A stretch of 64,000 nucleotides of DNA from an uncultured Bradyrhizobium sp. (GTDB lineage Bacteria > Pseudomonadota > Alphaproteobacteria > Rhizobiales > Xanthobacteraceae), in NCBI RefSeq assembly GCF_936928535.1, contig NZ_CAKZHY010000172.1:62001-126000 (forward strand), given 5' to 3'. A program made the translations under genes and the position numbers. Below are positions 16,613-25,341 of the stretch, one piece after another. Every line of letters starts with the position of its first letter. Within the stretch, counting starts at the first letter, position 1. A model generated the notes under the pieces. That model had not been told where the DNA came from. It did not search any database and saw only the letters and a program-made list of their open reading frames with translations.

Positions 16613-17922
16613 TGCCGGCCGGTCTTGTCATTTCCGCGCCAGCCTCCGGTGTCGGCAAGACCACGCTGACGCTCGCGCTCGCGCGCGCCTGGCGCCATCG
16701 CGGCTTGAACGTGCAGTGCTTCAAGAGCGGCCCCGACTATATCGATCCCGCCTTCCATGCCGCCGCCACGGGCCGCGCTTCCGTCAATGTCGATAGCTGG
16801 GCGATGGACCGCGCCACGATCGAACATCTGGTCAGCCGCGGCGGCGATGCCGACATCGTGCTCGCCGAGGGCTCGATGGGTCTGTTCGATGGCGTCGCCG
16901 CACGCGGTGTCGCCGGCACCGGCGCCACGGCCGACATCGCGGAGATGCTGGGCTGGCCGGTGGTGCTGGTGATCGACCCCTCCGGACAAGCTCAGACCGC
17001 CGCGGCGATCGCGGCTGGTCTGCGCGACTATCGCGCCGGCGTGCGCCTTGCCGGAGTGGTGCTCAACCGCGTCGCGAGCCCGCGCCATGAAGACCTCGTG
17101 CGGCGCGCAATGAATGATTGCGGCATCGCCGTGTTCGGCGCGCTGCCGCGCCATGCCGAGATCAGCCTGCCGAAGCGGCATCTTGGCCTTGTGCAGGCTG
17201 AAGAGCAGGCCGAGATCGGCAAGCTGATCGATGAGGCCGCGCGCTTCGTCAGCGACCACGTCGATCTCGATGGGGTGCTGCGGTCGGCGGCGTCCTGGTC
17301 GCCGCAAGCTGTAGCTGACGGACTGAACGTGACGCCGCCTGGCCAACGCATCGCGCTGGCGCGCGATGCCGCGTTCTCCTTCGTTTATCCGCACATGCTG
17401 GAGGCTTGGCGCGCTGCCGGCGCGGAGATCTCGACATTCTCGCCGCTCGCCGATGAAAGCCCCGACAAGAGCGCCGATGTCTGCTGGCTGCCGGGCGGCT
17501 ACCCCGAGCTTCACGCCGGCAAGATCGCAGCGAACACGCGCTTCCACACCGGCCTGCGTGCCTTCGCCGAGACGCGGCCCGTGCACGGCGAATGCGGGGG
17601 GTATATGGTGCTGGGTACCGCTTTGACCGACGCTGACGGTATCAGGCATGAGATGACGGGCCTGCTTGGACTGGAGACCAGCTTTGCCAAGCGCCGCATG
17701 CATCTCGGCTATCGTCTCGCCGCGCTTGCAGCCCCTATGCCGGGCCACCAGGTCGGCGCGCGCCTGCGCGGCCACGAATTCCACTATTCGACGATCCTGG
17801 CCCAGCCCGATACGCCGCTGGCGGTCGTGCACGATGCGACCGGTGCTGTTATCGCCGAGACCGGCTCGCGGCGGGGCCAGGCCACCGGCACGTTCTTCCA
17901 TCTGATCGCGGAGGACCGGTGA
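16612..17922 (+). CDS. cobB: Hydrogenobyrinic acid a,c-diamide synthase
   Basis: ATP- and glutamine-dependent amidation of the a and c side chains. The 436-residue protein has an N-terminal P-loop ATPase domain (SAPASGVGKTT, SGPDYIDPAFH) and a C-terminal amidotransferase domain with the nucleophile Cys in ECGGYMVLG. GGAGG (16600-16604) is well spaced to the ATG at 16612; a GTG at 16609 overlapping the cobM stop is the alternative. It supplies the substrate of the CobN chelatase. Confidence 0.94.
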   Translation: MPAGLVISAPASGVGKTTLTLALARAWRHRGLNVQCFKSGPDYIDPAFHAAATGRASVNVDSWAMDRATIEHLVSRGGDADIVLAEGSMGLFDGVAARGVAGTGATADIAEMLGWPVVLVIDPSGQAQTAAAIAAGLRDYRAGVRLAGVVLNRVASPRHEDLVRRAMNDCGIAVFGALPRHAEISLPKRHLGLVQAEEQAEIGKLIDEAARFVSDHVDLDGVLRSAASWSPQAVADGLNVTPPGQRIALARDAAFSFVYPHMLEAWRAAGAEISTFSPLADESPDKSADVCWLPGGYPELHAGKIAANTRFHTGLRAFAETRPVHGECGGYMVLGTALTDADGIRHEMTGLLGLETSFAKRRMHLGYRLAALAAPMPGHQVGARLRGHEFHYSTILAQPDTPLAVVHDATGAVIAETGSRRGQATGTFFHLIAEDR

Positions 17923-18650
17923 GCGGCTTTGTCTCCTTCATCTCCGCTGGACCCGGAGACCCCGAGCTGCTCACGATCAAGGGCGCGGCACGGCTGCGCG
18001 AGGCTGATGTCGTGCTTTATGACGATCTCGCCTCCGGTGCGATCCTCGATCTGGCGCGGCCCGGCGCCAACCTCGTCGCGGTGGGAAAGCGGGCAGGGCG
18101 TCCTTCGACCAAGCAGCACCACGTCAATCGCTTGCTGGTCGACTATGCGGCCACGGGCGTGCGCGTCGTGCGGCTGAAATCGGGCGATGCCGGCATCTTC
18201 GGCCGGCTCGAGGAGGAGCTCGAGACGCTGCGCGAGGCCGGCATCGGCTACGAGATCATTCCCGGCGTCACCTCGGCCTGCGTGGCTGCAGCCCAAGCCG
18301 GCATTCCCCTGACGCGCCGCCATACCTCGCGCCGGGTGCAGTTCGTGACCGGCGCCGATATCACTGGCGAGCTGCCGCCAAACCTGAACTGGGCGGCGCT
18401 GGTCGATCCCGATGCGACGACGGTGGTCTATATGGGCCGTCGAACCTTTCCGGCGCTGGTGGCGAAATTGATCGAGCACGGTCTTTCGCCAGCCACCCCG
18501 GCACTGTTCGCGGAATCGCTCGGTCGCGCCGACGAGCATCTGGTCCGCACCACTGTTGTCGAGCTGGCCGATCAGCTGGCGCGGGCCGGCGCAGCCTCCA
18601 CGGCCGCTGTCATCATGTTCGGCGCGCTGGCGGAGGGCGGATCGTCATGA
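17919..18650 (+). CDS. cobA: Uroporphyrinogen-III C-methyltransferase (SUMT), variant active-site loop
   Basis: Makes precorrin-2 from uroporphyrinogen III, the entry step of the pathway. The 243-residue protein has ISAGPGDPELLTIKGA, LYDDL, GKRAGRPS and IPGVTSA. The usual RLKGGDPFVFGR loop reads RLKSGDAGIFGR here, with Ser for the first Gly and Ala for Pro. The start is GTG overlapping the cobB TGA (GTGA). It is placed within the biosynthetic operon, so dedicated B12 use is likely rather than sirohaem synthesis. Confidence 0.9.
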   Translation: MSGFVSFISAGPGDPELLTIKGAARLREADVVLYDDLASGAILDLARPGANLVAVGKRAGRPSTKQHHVNRLLVDYAATGVRVVRLKSGDAGIFGRLEEELETLREAGIGYEIIPGVTSACVAAAQAGIPLTRRHTSRRVQFVTGADITGELPPNLNWAALVDPDATTVVYMGRRTFPALVAKLIEHGLSPATPALFAESLGRADEHLVRTTVVELADQLARAGAASTAAVIMFGALAEGGSS

Positions 18651-19396
18651 TGACGCTCGCCTTGGTCGGCATCGGTTGCGGCGATCCCGCGCAGCTCACG
18701 CGCGCGGCTGTAGGCGCGATCAACGCCGCAGACCTGATCCTGATCCCGCGCAAGGGCACCGCCAAATCCGATCTCGCCGATCTCAGGCGAACGATCTGCG
18801 CTGAAGTTCTCACCAACTCCACGACGCAAATCGCCGAGTTTGACCTTCCCGTCCGCAATGCGGCCGAGGCCGATTACCGCAAGGGCGTGGACGATTGGCA
18901 CGATGCAGTCGCCGCGATATGGTCGCAGACGATCGCTGATCATCTTGGCGCCGATGGCAAGGTCGCGCTGCTGATCTGGGGCGATCCCTCGCTCTATGAT
19001 TCCTCGCTACGGATCGCGCGCCGGCTCAATCCGTTGCCTGAGATCGAGGTCGTGCCCGGCATCACCTCGATCCAGACGCTGTGCGCGGCGCATGCGCTGC
19101 CGCTCAACGACATCGGCGAGCCATTTCTGGTGACGACCGGGCGCCGCCTGCGCGAAGGCGGCTGGCCTGAAGTCGTCGATACCGTCGTCGTGATGCTCGA
19201 CGGCGGCACGGCGTTCCAGTCGCTCGATCCTGATCGTCTCCACATCTGGTGGGGCGCCTATCTCGGCATGGCCGATCAGATCATTTTGTCAGGCGCGCTG
19301 GCCGAGGTGGGCCCGCGCATCGTCGCAGCGCGACAGGAAGCGCGCGAGCGGCACGGCTGGATCATGGACAGTTACATTCTCAAGCGCAGGCGATAA
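18647..19396 (+). CDS. cobF: Precorrin-6A synthase (deacetylating), C1-methyltransferase
   Basis: Methylates C1 and removes the extruded C20 acetyl unit, a step unique to the aerobic pathway. The 249-residue protein has the methylase fold with GIGCGDPAQLT near the N-terminus, IPRKGTAKSDLADLRR, IWGDPSLYDSS and VPGITSIQTL, all CobF-like. The start ATG overlaps the cobA TGA. Confidence 0.93.
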   Translation: MMTLALVGIGCGDPAQLTRAAVGAINAADLILIPRKGTAKSDLADLRRTICAEVLTNSTTQIAEFDLPVRNAAEADYRKGVDDWHDAVAAIWSQTIADHLGADGKVALLIWGDPSLYDSSLRIARRLNPLPEIEVVPGITSIQTLCAAHALPLNDIGEPFLVTTGRRLREGGWPEVVDTVVVMLDGGTAFQSLDPDRLHIWWGAYLGMADQIILSGALAEVGPRIVAARQEARERHGWIMDSYILKRRR

Positions 19397-19406
19397 GCGA
19401 GGCAGC

Positions 19407-20459
19407 ATGCTCCCCGGATGGGTCACCCAGAAATGCCCCGAGATCTCCGCCGTTCATCGCGCGGCAGCAATCGCGCGGCAGGCGCAACTGACAAAGCCGA
19501 CCGGCGCGCTCGGCCGGCTCGAGCAGCTCGCGATCGAGCTTGCCGGCCTGCAGGCAACCGAACGCCCCCGCGCGGCGCACGTGCCGATCATTATTTTCGC
19601 CGGCGATCACGGCGTCGTCGCGCAGGGCGTGTCGGCCTATCCGCAAGCCGTCACCATCGCGATGATGGCGAATTTTGCCTCTGGAGGTGCCGCGATTTCG
19701 GTGCTGGCGCGTGAGCTCGGTTCGACCCTCGAGGTTGTCGACGCCGGCACACTGGCGGAAGTGGCGATGCCAGGCATCGTCACGGACAAGCCGCGCCACG
19801 GCACGCGCGATTTCAGGATTGTGCCGGCGCTCACACCGGCGGAGTTGGCGTTTGCGTTCGAGGCCGGCCAGCGCGCCGTCGCGCGGGCGAACGCCAATCA
19901 GCCTGACCTGCTGATCTTCGGCGAAATGGGCATCGGCAACACCACGACCTCGGCGGCGATCGCTGCGAGCCTGCTCGGCATCAGCGCCGAGGAGATCGCG
20001 GGCCATGGCACCGGCGTCGATGCGGCGGGCCGCGCCCACAAGGTGCGCGTGATCGAGGCCGCGATCGCGCGCCATGGCATGGCGGGCGGCTCGCCCGAAG
20101 ACATCCTGTGTGCCGTCGGCGGTCTCGAGATCGCCGCGATATCGGGCGCAATCATCGCGGCCGCGCAGGCCCGCATTCCGGTGCTGATCGACGGTTTCAT
20201 CGTCTCGGTGGCGGCGCTCGCGGCGGTGCGTCTCAATCCATCGTGCCAGCCGTTCCTGCTGCCGTCGCATCAATCGGCGGAGCAGGGGCATCGGCTGGTG
20301 CTGCGCGCATTGAACGTGCAGCCCTTGATCAGCCTCGATCTCAGGCTCGGCGAAGGATCGGGAGCTGCGATCGCGCTGCCGCTGGTGCGCTTCGCCTGCG
20401 CGCTCCACAATGACATGGCGACATTCGCGCAGGCCAACGTGCCTGACAGGCCTAACTGA
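19407..20459 (+). CDS. cobT: Nicotinate-nucleotide-dimethylbenzimidazole phosphoribosyltransferase
   Basis: Activates the lower ligand base by forming alpha-ribazole 5'-phosphate. The 350-residue protein has the family blocks KPTGALGRLE, FAGDHGVVAQGVSAYP, GEMGIGNTTTSAA with the catalytic region, and GTGVDAAG. It starts ten bases after cobF and is the last gene of the long rightward operon. Its 3' end overlaps the convergent phosphatase gene by eight bases. This is CobT/CobU of the nucleotide loop, not the chelatase subunit. Confidence 0.94.
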   Translation: MLPGWVTQKCPEISAVHRAAAIARQAQLTKPTGALGRLEQLAIELAGLQATERPRAAHVPIIIFAGDHGVVAQGVSAYPQAVTIAMMANFASGGAAISVLARELGSTLEVVDAGTLAEVAMPGIVTDKPRHGTRDFRIVPALTPAELAFAFEAGQRAVARANANQPDLLIFGEMGIGNTTTSAAIAASLLGISAEEIAGHGTGVDAAGRAHKVRVIEAAIARHGMAGGSPEDILCAVGGLEIAAISGAIIAAAQARIPVLIDGFIVSVAALAAVRLNPSCQPFLLPSHQSAEQGHRLVLRALNVQPLISLDLRLGEGSGAAIALPLVRFACALHNDMATFAQANVPDRPN

Positions 20460-21024
20460 TCCGCTGATTGACCGATGCGACACGCCAGCCGGTCGCCAGC
20501 CGATCGATCCGGGTCAGTGACAGCGGATCGATGACGAAGCGCAAGGCGCCTTCCGGCGTCAGGTCGAGGGCGATGCAGAGTGCGGCTCGAATCGTGCCGG
20601 AATGCACGACGAGGGTTGCCGAGCCGGGGCCGATCCGTGCGAGACCCAGCCGGACGCGCGCGATCTGATCCTCAAAGCTCTCGCCTCCAGGCGGCCGTCC
20701 GCGCGCCGGATCGCGCCAGAACTGCGCATAGGCCTCGCCACCGCTGCTGGCGAGGTCGTCATGCCGCCGGCCGGTCCAGTCACCAAAATCCTGCTCGCTG
20801 AATTCAGCCATCAGTTCGGGCGCGAGCCCCAGCGCGTGCGCCGTCTCGACCGTGCGTCGCGCCGGACTGGCATAGCTCGCCGCATCGTGCGGCAGGCGCT
20901 GGCGCAGCGCCTCCAGCCGCGCGCGATCGCCGAGATCGGCGGGCGCGCTATCGGCATGGATGGTCCCCGCGACGCCGGCGACGGGGGCATGCCGTATCAT
21001 CCAGAGGAAGGTCGCGCCTTCCAT
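20452..21024 (-). CDS. Histidine phosphatase family protein, probable alpha-ribazole phosphatase
   Basis: The 190-residue protein of the phosphoglycerate-mutase superfamily has MIRHAPV (catalytic RH), SPARRTVETA, EQDFGDWTGR and VVHSGTIRA (second catalytic His). By context it is likely to dephosphorylate alpha-ribazole phosphate or adenosylcobalamin phosphate, the role of CobC in Salmonella. The start is the ATG at 21024-21022 with GGGAGA upstream. It diverges from the second riboswitch and converges with cobT. Confidence 0.85.
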   Translation of the reverse strand: MEGATFLWMIRHAPVAGVAGTIHADSAPADLGDRARLEALRQRLPHDAASYASPARRTVETAHALGLAPELMAEFSEQDFGDWTGRRHDDLASSGGEAYAQFWRDPARGRPPGGESFEDQIARVRLGLARIGPGSATLVVHSGTIRAALCIALDLTPEGALRFVIDPLSLTRIDRLATGWRVASVNQRIS

Positions 21025-21078
21025 GCAGAATCTCCCGGGAAAGTTGGCCAGTGCGGCAATATCGCCGCATCTGGCACA

Positions 21079-21107
21079 TTGACTCTGTCTTCGCCGAAAT
21101 CCTAGAT
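21079..21107 (+). promoter_or_regulatory. Sigma-70-type promoter for the TonB receptor transcript
   Basis: TTGACT (21079-21084) and CTAGAT (21102-21107) are separated by 17 bases, ending a few bases before the second cobalamin riboswitch. Confidence 0.6.
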
Positions 21108-21111
21108 GGCG

Positions 21112-21290
21112 GTGACGGTTTCCCCGAAAGGGGATGAAAAGGGAATGCGGTGCGGGGACATTGTCCCCAATGCCGTAGCTGCCCCCGCAACTGTAAGCGG
21201 TGAATCCTTCGTCACAAGCCACTGGGTCCTCGGTCCCGGGAAGGCGACGAAGCGGTCACGACCCGCGAGCCAGGAGACCTGCCGTCAGCC
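21112..21290 (+). ncRNA. Cobalamin riboswitch upstream of TonB-dependent receptor
   Basis: All consensus blocks occur in order: GGTTTCC, GGGAATGCGGTGCGG, GCTGCCCCCGCAACTGTAAG, the B12 box GCCACTG (21218-21224), CGGGAAGGCG and GAGCCAGGAGACCTGCC ending near 21284. It occupies most of the 393-bp gap between the phosphatase start and the receptor. Family knowledge predicts shut-off of receptor synthesis when adenosylcobalamin is plentiful. Confidence 0.95.
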
Positions 21291-21417
21291 GTGGTCACAC
21301 GCGAAGATGTCGGTCGGGGAGTACAGACATTCGGCTTCATCGGAGGGCTCGTAGCCTGATGATGGGACCTTGGTTCGCGGTGACGTGCCACTGACGTCAC
21401 ACCGAGGTCCAAAGACC

Positions 21418-23775
21418 GTGTCTTCCATCCGTATCGTACGACTGCGCCGCTTTCTGCTGGCGTCCGCCGCTTTGACATCTCTTGCTGCGATCGACATGCC
21501 TGTTGCCCTGGCGCAGCAGGCCCGCGAGCCCCTGCCGGCCGTGGAGGTGTCGCCGCCGCAATCCCGCAAGCAGGCCAAGCCGACCGGGCGGGACGCGGCA
21601 AGCGCGCGCCGCACAGCTGCGCGCAGGCAAGCTGCAGCCGCGGCCGTGTCGAAGCCGGTCGTGCCGGCCACTGCGGCGCCGACGCCGCTTAACAGCAACG
21701 CCGTCGCCGAGAGCGCCTCGCGCCTCGGCCTGACGGTGCGGCAGACACCCGCAACTGTCGAGGTGATCTCGGCCGAGACCATGCGCGAGCAGGGCTACCG
21801 CACCGTCTCCGATGTCGCGCAGGGCGCGGTCGGCGTCACCGCCGGCGATAATCCCGCCGAGCCCTCGGCCTTCTCGATGCGCGGCTTCACCAACAGCCAG
21901 ATCAACACGCTCTACAACGGCATCAAGATCGGGCCGCAGAACATGACCTCGCGGGTCATGGATACCGCCAATCTCGAAGCCGTCGAATTTTTGAAAGGCC
22001 CGGCTTCGCTGATCTCGGGTGAGGGCGCCGCCGGCGGCGCGATCAACTTCGTGACCAAGCAGCCGCATACAGGTGCCATCCGGAACGAAGCGGACTTCTC
22101 GTATGACTCGCTGAACTCGTTCCGCGCCCATTACGGCTCGGGCGGCAGCACCAACGTGCAGGGGCTGGACTACCGCTTCGACATCAGTCGTTCCGCGCTC
22201 AACGGCTTTGCCGACGACACCAACACCAGGACGCTCGACGTGTCCGGTCAGCTCAATTATCGCGTCTCCGACAGCCTCAAGGTCTGGGGGGCGATCGAAT
22301 ATCGCGAGGATCGCGGCAAGGCCTATTGGGGCGCGCCGCTCGTGCCGGTCGCTTTCAGCGGCTCGCATGCGACGGCCGGGATCGTTTCAGGCACATATGT
22401 GTCGAACTTCAACGGAGCCAACCTCGGGCCCGTTACGATCGATAACCGCACCTTCAACACCAACTACAACGTCCTCGATAACAGGAACGTCGCGCAGGAA
22501 GTCTGGCTAAGAGGCGGTTTTGAGTTGAAGCTGGCGCCGGACTTGACGCTGAAGAGCCAGGCCTATGCTTACGGCGCAGAGCGATCGTGGCTCAATAACG
22601 AGGTGGAGGCGTTCAATATGGCGACGAACACCATAGACCGCAGCCGCTTCTATGTGGCGCATAGCCAGCGCCTGGTCGGCAACATCACCGACCTGACTTG
22701 GGATGCGAACATCGCCGGCTTTGACAATCGCCTGGTCACGACACTTTCGTCGAGCTATCTCGATTTCGTCAGGCCAGGCGCCGCCAATTTTCCGGGCGAT
22801 TCCGTCGATCTCGTCAACCCCGACCGCGGCTTCTACGGGCTGCTCACGACCAAGCAGCAGACCGCGCGGATCGACAACGAGGCGCTGTCGTTCGAGGATC
22901 GGCTGAAGCTGACGCGGACGTTTGCGCTGATCGGCGGCCTGCGCGTCGAGCATATCGGGCTTGACCGCAACTCGACCGACGTCGCCGGCCTTGAGAACGC
23001 AGGATTCCCGTTCGCGAAGTCATGGGCGCCGGTGACGGGGCGCATCGGCTACACCTGGGAAGCCGTTCCGGGTTTGACCTTCTTCAGCCAATACGCCACC
23101 GGCGCCGACATCTCGGCCAACAACATCTTCCTGCTTGGCCCCACACAGAACCTGGACCTGACGACCGCACGCACCTACGAGACAGGCGTCAAGCACGTCT
23201 TGTGGGACAACCGGGCGGAGTGGTCGTTCTCGGCCTACGACATCCTGCGCAAGAACGTCTATGCGGCTGCCGGCGGCCAGACCCTCAACATTGCGGGACG
23301 ACAGGAGTCCAAGGGCGTCGAGCTCGCCGGCTCGATCCGTCCGATCGAGCCTTTGCGGCTCTGGGGCAACATCGCCTATGTCGATGCGCGCTACGCTGAT
23401 TATGATTTCGCCGGCGGCTCGTTCTCGGGCAATACGCCGCCGAACGTGCCGCGCATTGTCGCCAATGCCGGCGCGTCCTGGCGTTTCTTCACGCCATGGC
23501 CGGTGGAGGTCGGTATCACCGGCCGCCATGTCGGCGACCGCACCAACACCGATGCCAACACGGTGACGATGAATGCTTACACCGTTGGCGACGTTTATAC
23601 CTTCGTCGATATCCCCAAAACGGTGTTCAACGCGGTCGACCAGGCGCGCGTGACGTTCCGGGTGCGCAACTTCACCGACAAGCGCTACGCGATCTGGGGC
23701 GACCCGTTCTATCCCGATCAGATCCTCTTGGGCGCGCCGCGGACCTACGAGATTTCCGCCGCGTTCAAATGGTAG
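21418..23775 (+). CDS. TonB-dependent outer-membrane receptor under riboswitch control (probable corrinoid or cobalt-related uptake)
   Basis: The 785-residue precursor has a signal peptide ending about ALAQQ. A plug domain follows (TPATVEVISAETMREQGYRTVSDVAQ, FSMRGFTNSQINTLYNGIK, FLKGPASLISGEGAAGGAINFVTK) and a 22-strand barrel ends in an aromatic residue (AAFKW). By sequence it belongs to the siderophore-receptor branch, but the cobalamin riboswitch implies corrinoids or a related cobalt chelate as substrate. The start is the GTG at 21418 with GAGGT nine bases upstream; a TTG at 21370 would add sixteen residues before the signal peptide. Confidence 0.88.
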   Translation: MSSIRIVRLRRFLLASAALTSLAAIDMPVALAQQAREPLPAVEVSPPQSRKQAKPTGRDAASARRTAARRQAAAAAVSKPVVPATAAPTPLNSNAVAESASRLGLTVRQTPATVEVISAETMREQGYRTVSDVAQGAVGVTAGDNPAEPSAFSMRGFTNSQINTLYNGIKIGPQNMTSRVMDTANLEAVEFLKGPASLISGEGAAGGAINFVTKQPHTGAIRNEADFSYDSLNSFRAHYGSGGSTNVQGLDYRFDISRSALNGFADDTNTRTLDVSGQLNYRVSDSLKVWGAIEYREDRGKAYWGAPLVPVAFSGSHATAGIVSGTYVSNFNGANLGPVTIDNRTFNTNYNVLDNRNVAQEVWLRGGFELKLAPDLTLKSQAYAYGAERSWLNNEVEAFNMATNTIDRSRFYVAHSQRLVGNITDLTWDANIAGFDNRLVTTLSSSYLDFVRPGAANFPGDSVDLVNPDRGFYGLLTTKQQTARIDNEALSFEDRLKLTRTFALIGGLRVEHIGLDRNSTDVAGLENAGFPFAKSWAPVTGRIGYTWEAVPGLTFFSQYATGADISANNIFLLGPTQNLDLTTARTYETGVKHVLWDNRAEWSFSAYDILRKNVYAAAGGQTLNIAGRQESKGVELAGSIRPIEPLRLWGNIAYVDARYADYDFAGGSFSGNTPPNVPRIVANAGASWRFFTPWPVEVGITGRHVGDRTNTDANTVTMNAYTVGDVYTFVDIPKTVFNAVDQARVTFRVRNFTDKRYAIWGDPFYPDQILLGAPRTYEISAAFKW

Positions 23776-23787
23776 GGCGATGACGAC

Positions 23788-25221
23788 ATGATGGGCGCGA
23801 TCGTCCTCACGCACCGCTGGCTCGGGATCGCGTTCTGTCTCTTGTTCGCGATGTGGTTCGCGACCGGAATCGTCATGCACTTCGTTCCGTTTCCGTCGCT
23901 GACGGAGGCGGAACGCTTTGCCGGGCTCGCGCCGGTGGAGGGGGGAGCGTCGATCATTCCGGTTTCTAAGGCGGTGGCGGCGAGCGGAATCACTGATGTC
24001 ACGCGCGTGCGTCTGATCCAGCGTGGGGACGGGCCTGTCTATGTCGTGTCGGGACCGTCGCGTGTGGGCGCCATCCATGCATCCGACGGCGCCGACGCAT
24101 CGGTGGACGTTTCCGATGCGGCGCTCGGCATTGCGCAAGACCATGCCCGCCGACGCGGACTCGATCCCACGCACGCCACGCTGATTGCGTGCGCGGATTA
24201 CGATCAATGGAGCGTCCCTAACGGGTTCGATCGCCATCGGCCGCTGTACCGCATCGCTCTTCACGATGCGGCGGGGACTGAGATCTATGTTTCATCGCGC
24301 ACTGGCGAGGTCGTGCTGGATACGACCCGCTGGGAGCGCGGATGGAATTGGGTCGGCAGCGTGCTGCACTGGATCTATCCGACGGTTCTCAGAAGCAACT
24401 GGTGGCTCTGGGACCAGGTCGTCTCGAATTTGTCGCTGGTGGCCTTGATCGTGGCGGTACTCGGAGCGGTGCTCGGAATTGTCAGGCTCAGGATTCGCGG
24501 ACGCAAGGTGTCGTCGCCTTATCGCGGCTGGCACGCCCTGCATCACGTCATCGGTCTGGTGTCGACGGTTTTCGTGCTGACCTGGATCTTCAGCGGCTGG
24601 CTCTCGATGGATCATGGCCGGCTGTTCTCCCGCGGGCAATTGACTACGGCTGAGGCAAGCGTGACGAATGCTGTCCCGGACTGGCACGCGGCTCCGCCTC
24701 TCGATCGGCAGCGGCGATCGACGTCAGCCCGTGAAGTCGAATGGTTCGCTTTCGATGCGCATGTCTTTCGGCGTGACCGCACTGACCTTCGCCGCCAGAC
24801 CTTGATCAAGGCCGGCGAGCCGGCCCGCGATCGCGTGACGTCGTTCCTGGACGGGCAGGAGGTCATCGGCTTGACGAGGCGCCTGGCCCCGGGTTGCGGC
24901 GCGGCATCGGTTCTTGCCGACAACGACGCCTATCCCGCCCGGTCCATCGTTCCCGGCGCGCCCGTCTATCGTGTCAGATGCAGCGACCTCTGGTTCGACA
25001 TCGACGGCGCCGACGGCAGCATCGTGCAGCGGCTCGATGCCTCGCGGCGGGCATATCGCTGGGCCTATAGCGCGCTGCACACGCTCGATTTCCCGATCCT
25101 GATGGCGCATCCGCGCCTGCGCGATGGCCTGATCGTCGGAATTTGCGCGCTGGGCCTCGTGTTCTCCGTCACCGGCATCGTGATCGGCTGGCGGTGTTTG
25201 CGGGCGACCTTCGCGGCCTGA
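23788..25221 (+). CDS. PepSY-associated TM helix membrane protein
   Basis: The 477-residue inner-membrane protein begins LTHRWLGIAFCLLFAMWFATGIVMHF and has about four membrane helices with conserved histidines at helix ends (HRWLG, HWIYPT, HALHHVIG, SALHTLDFP). A large periplasmic part contains PepSY-type repeats. Related proteins lie beside TonB-dependent receptors and may reduce or process the imported metal complex; that is inference. It lies 12 bases after the receptor and shares its riboswitch transcript. Confidence 0.8.
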   Translation: MMGAIVLTHRWLGIAFCLLFAMWFATGIVMHFVPFPSLTEAERFAGLAPVEGGASIIPVSKAVAASGITDVTRVRLIQRGDGPVYVVSGPSRVGAIHASDGADASVDVSDAALGIAQDHARRRGLDPTHATLIACADYDQWSVPNGFDRHRPLYRIALHDAAGTEIYVSSRTGEVVLDTTRWERGWNWVGSVLHWIYPTVLRSNWWLWDQVVSNLSLVALIVAVLGAVLGIVRLRIRGRKVSSPYRGWHALHHVIGLVSTVFVLTWIFSGWLSMDHGRLFSRGQLTTAEASVTNAVPDWHAAPPLDRQRRSTSAREVEWFAFDAHVFRRDRTDLRRQTLIKAGEPARDRVTSFLDGQEVIGLTRRLAPGCGAASVLADNDAYPARSIVPGAPVYRVRCSDLWFDIDGADGSIVQRLDASRRAYRWAYSALHTLDFPILMAHPRLRDGLIVGICALGLVFSVTGIVIGWRCLRATFAA

Positions 25222-25244
25222 AACGTCCCTCGAACAAATTGCAA

Positions 25245-25260
25245 GCAATCTGCAGATTGC
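25245..25260. promoter_or_regulatory. Perfect 16-bp palindrome, candidate operator
   Basis: GCAATCTG followed directly by its reverse complement CAGATTGC, located 82 bases before the ATG at 25342 in the 120-bp gap after the PepSY gene. It is a likely operator for the decarboxylase-like/hydantoinase operon; the regulator is unknown. Confidence 0.55.
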
Positions 25261-25341
25261 GGGTTGCGCCGGTGCGGGCAGGCGAAGATGATCCTTCGAA
25301 AGGCGCCTTTGTGCGTCCTCGCAGTGGAGCGTTCGTGATCC

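Noticed and set aside
23020..24264. 414-codon antisense frame opposite the receptor and PepSY genes
   Set aside because: Shadow frame across two real genes with clear domains and a riboswitch leader.
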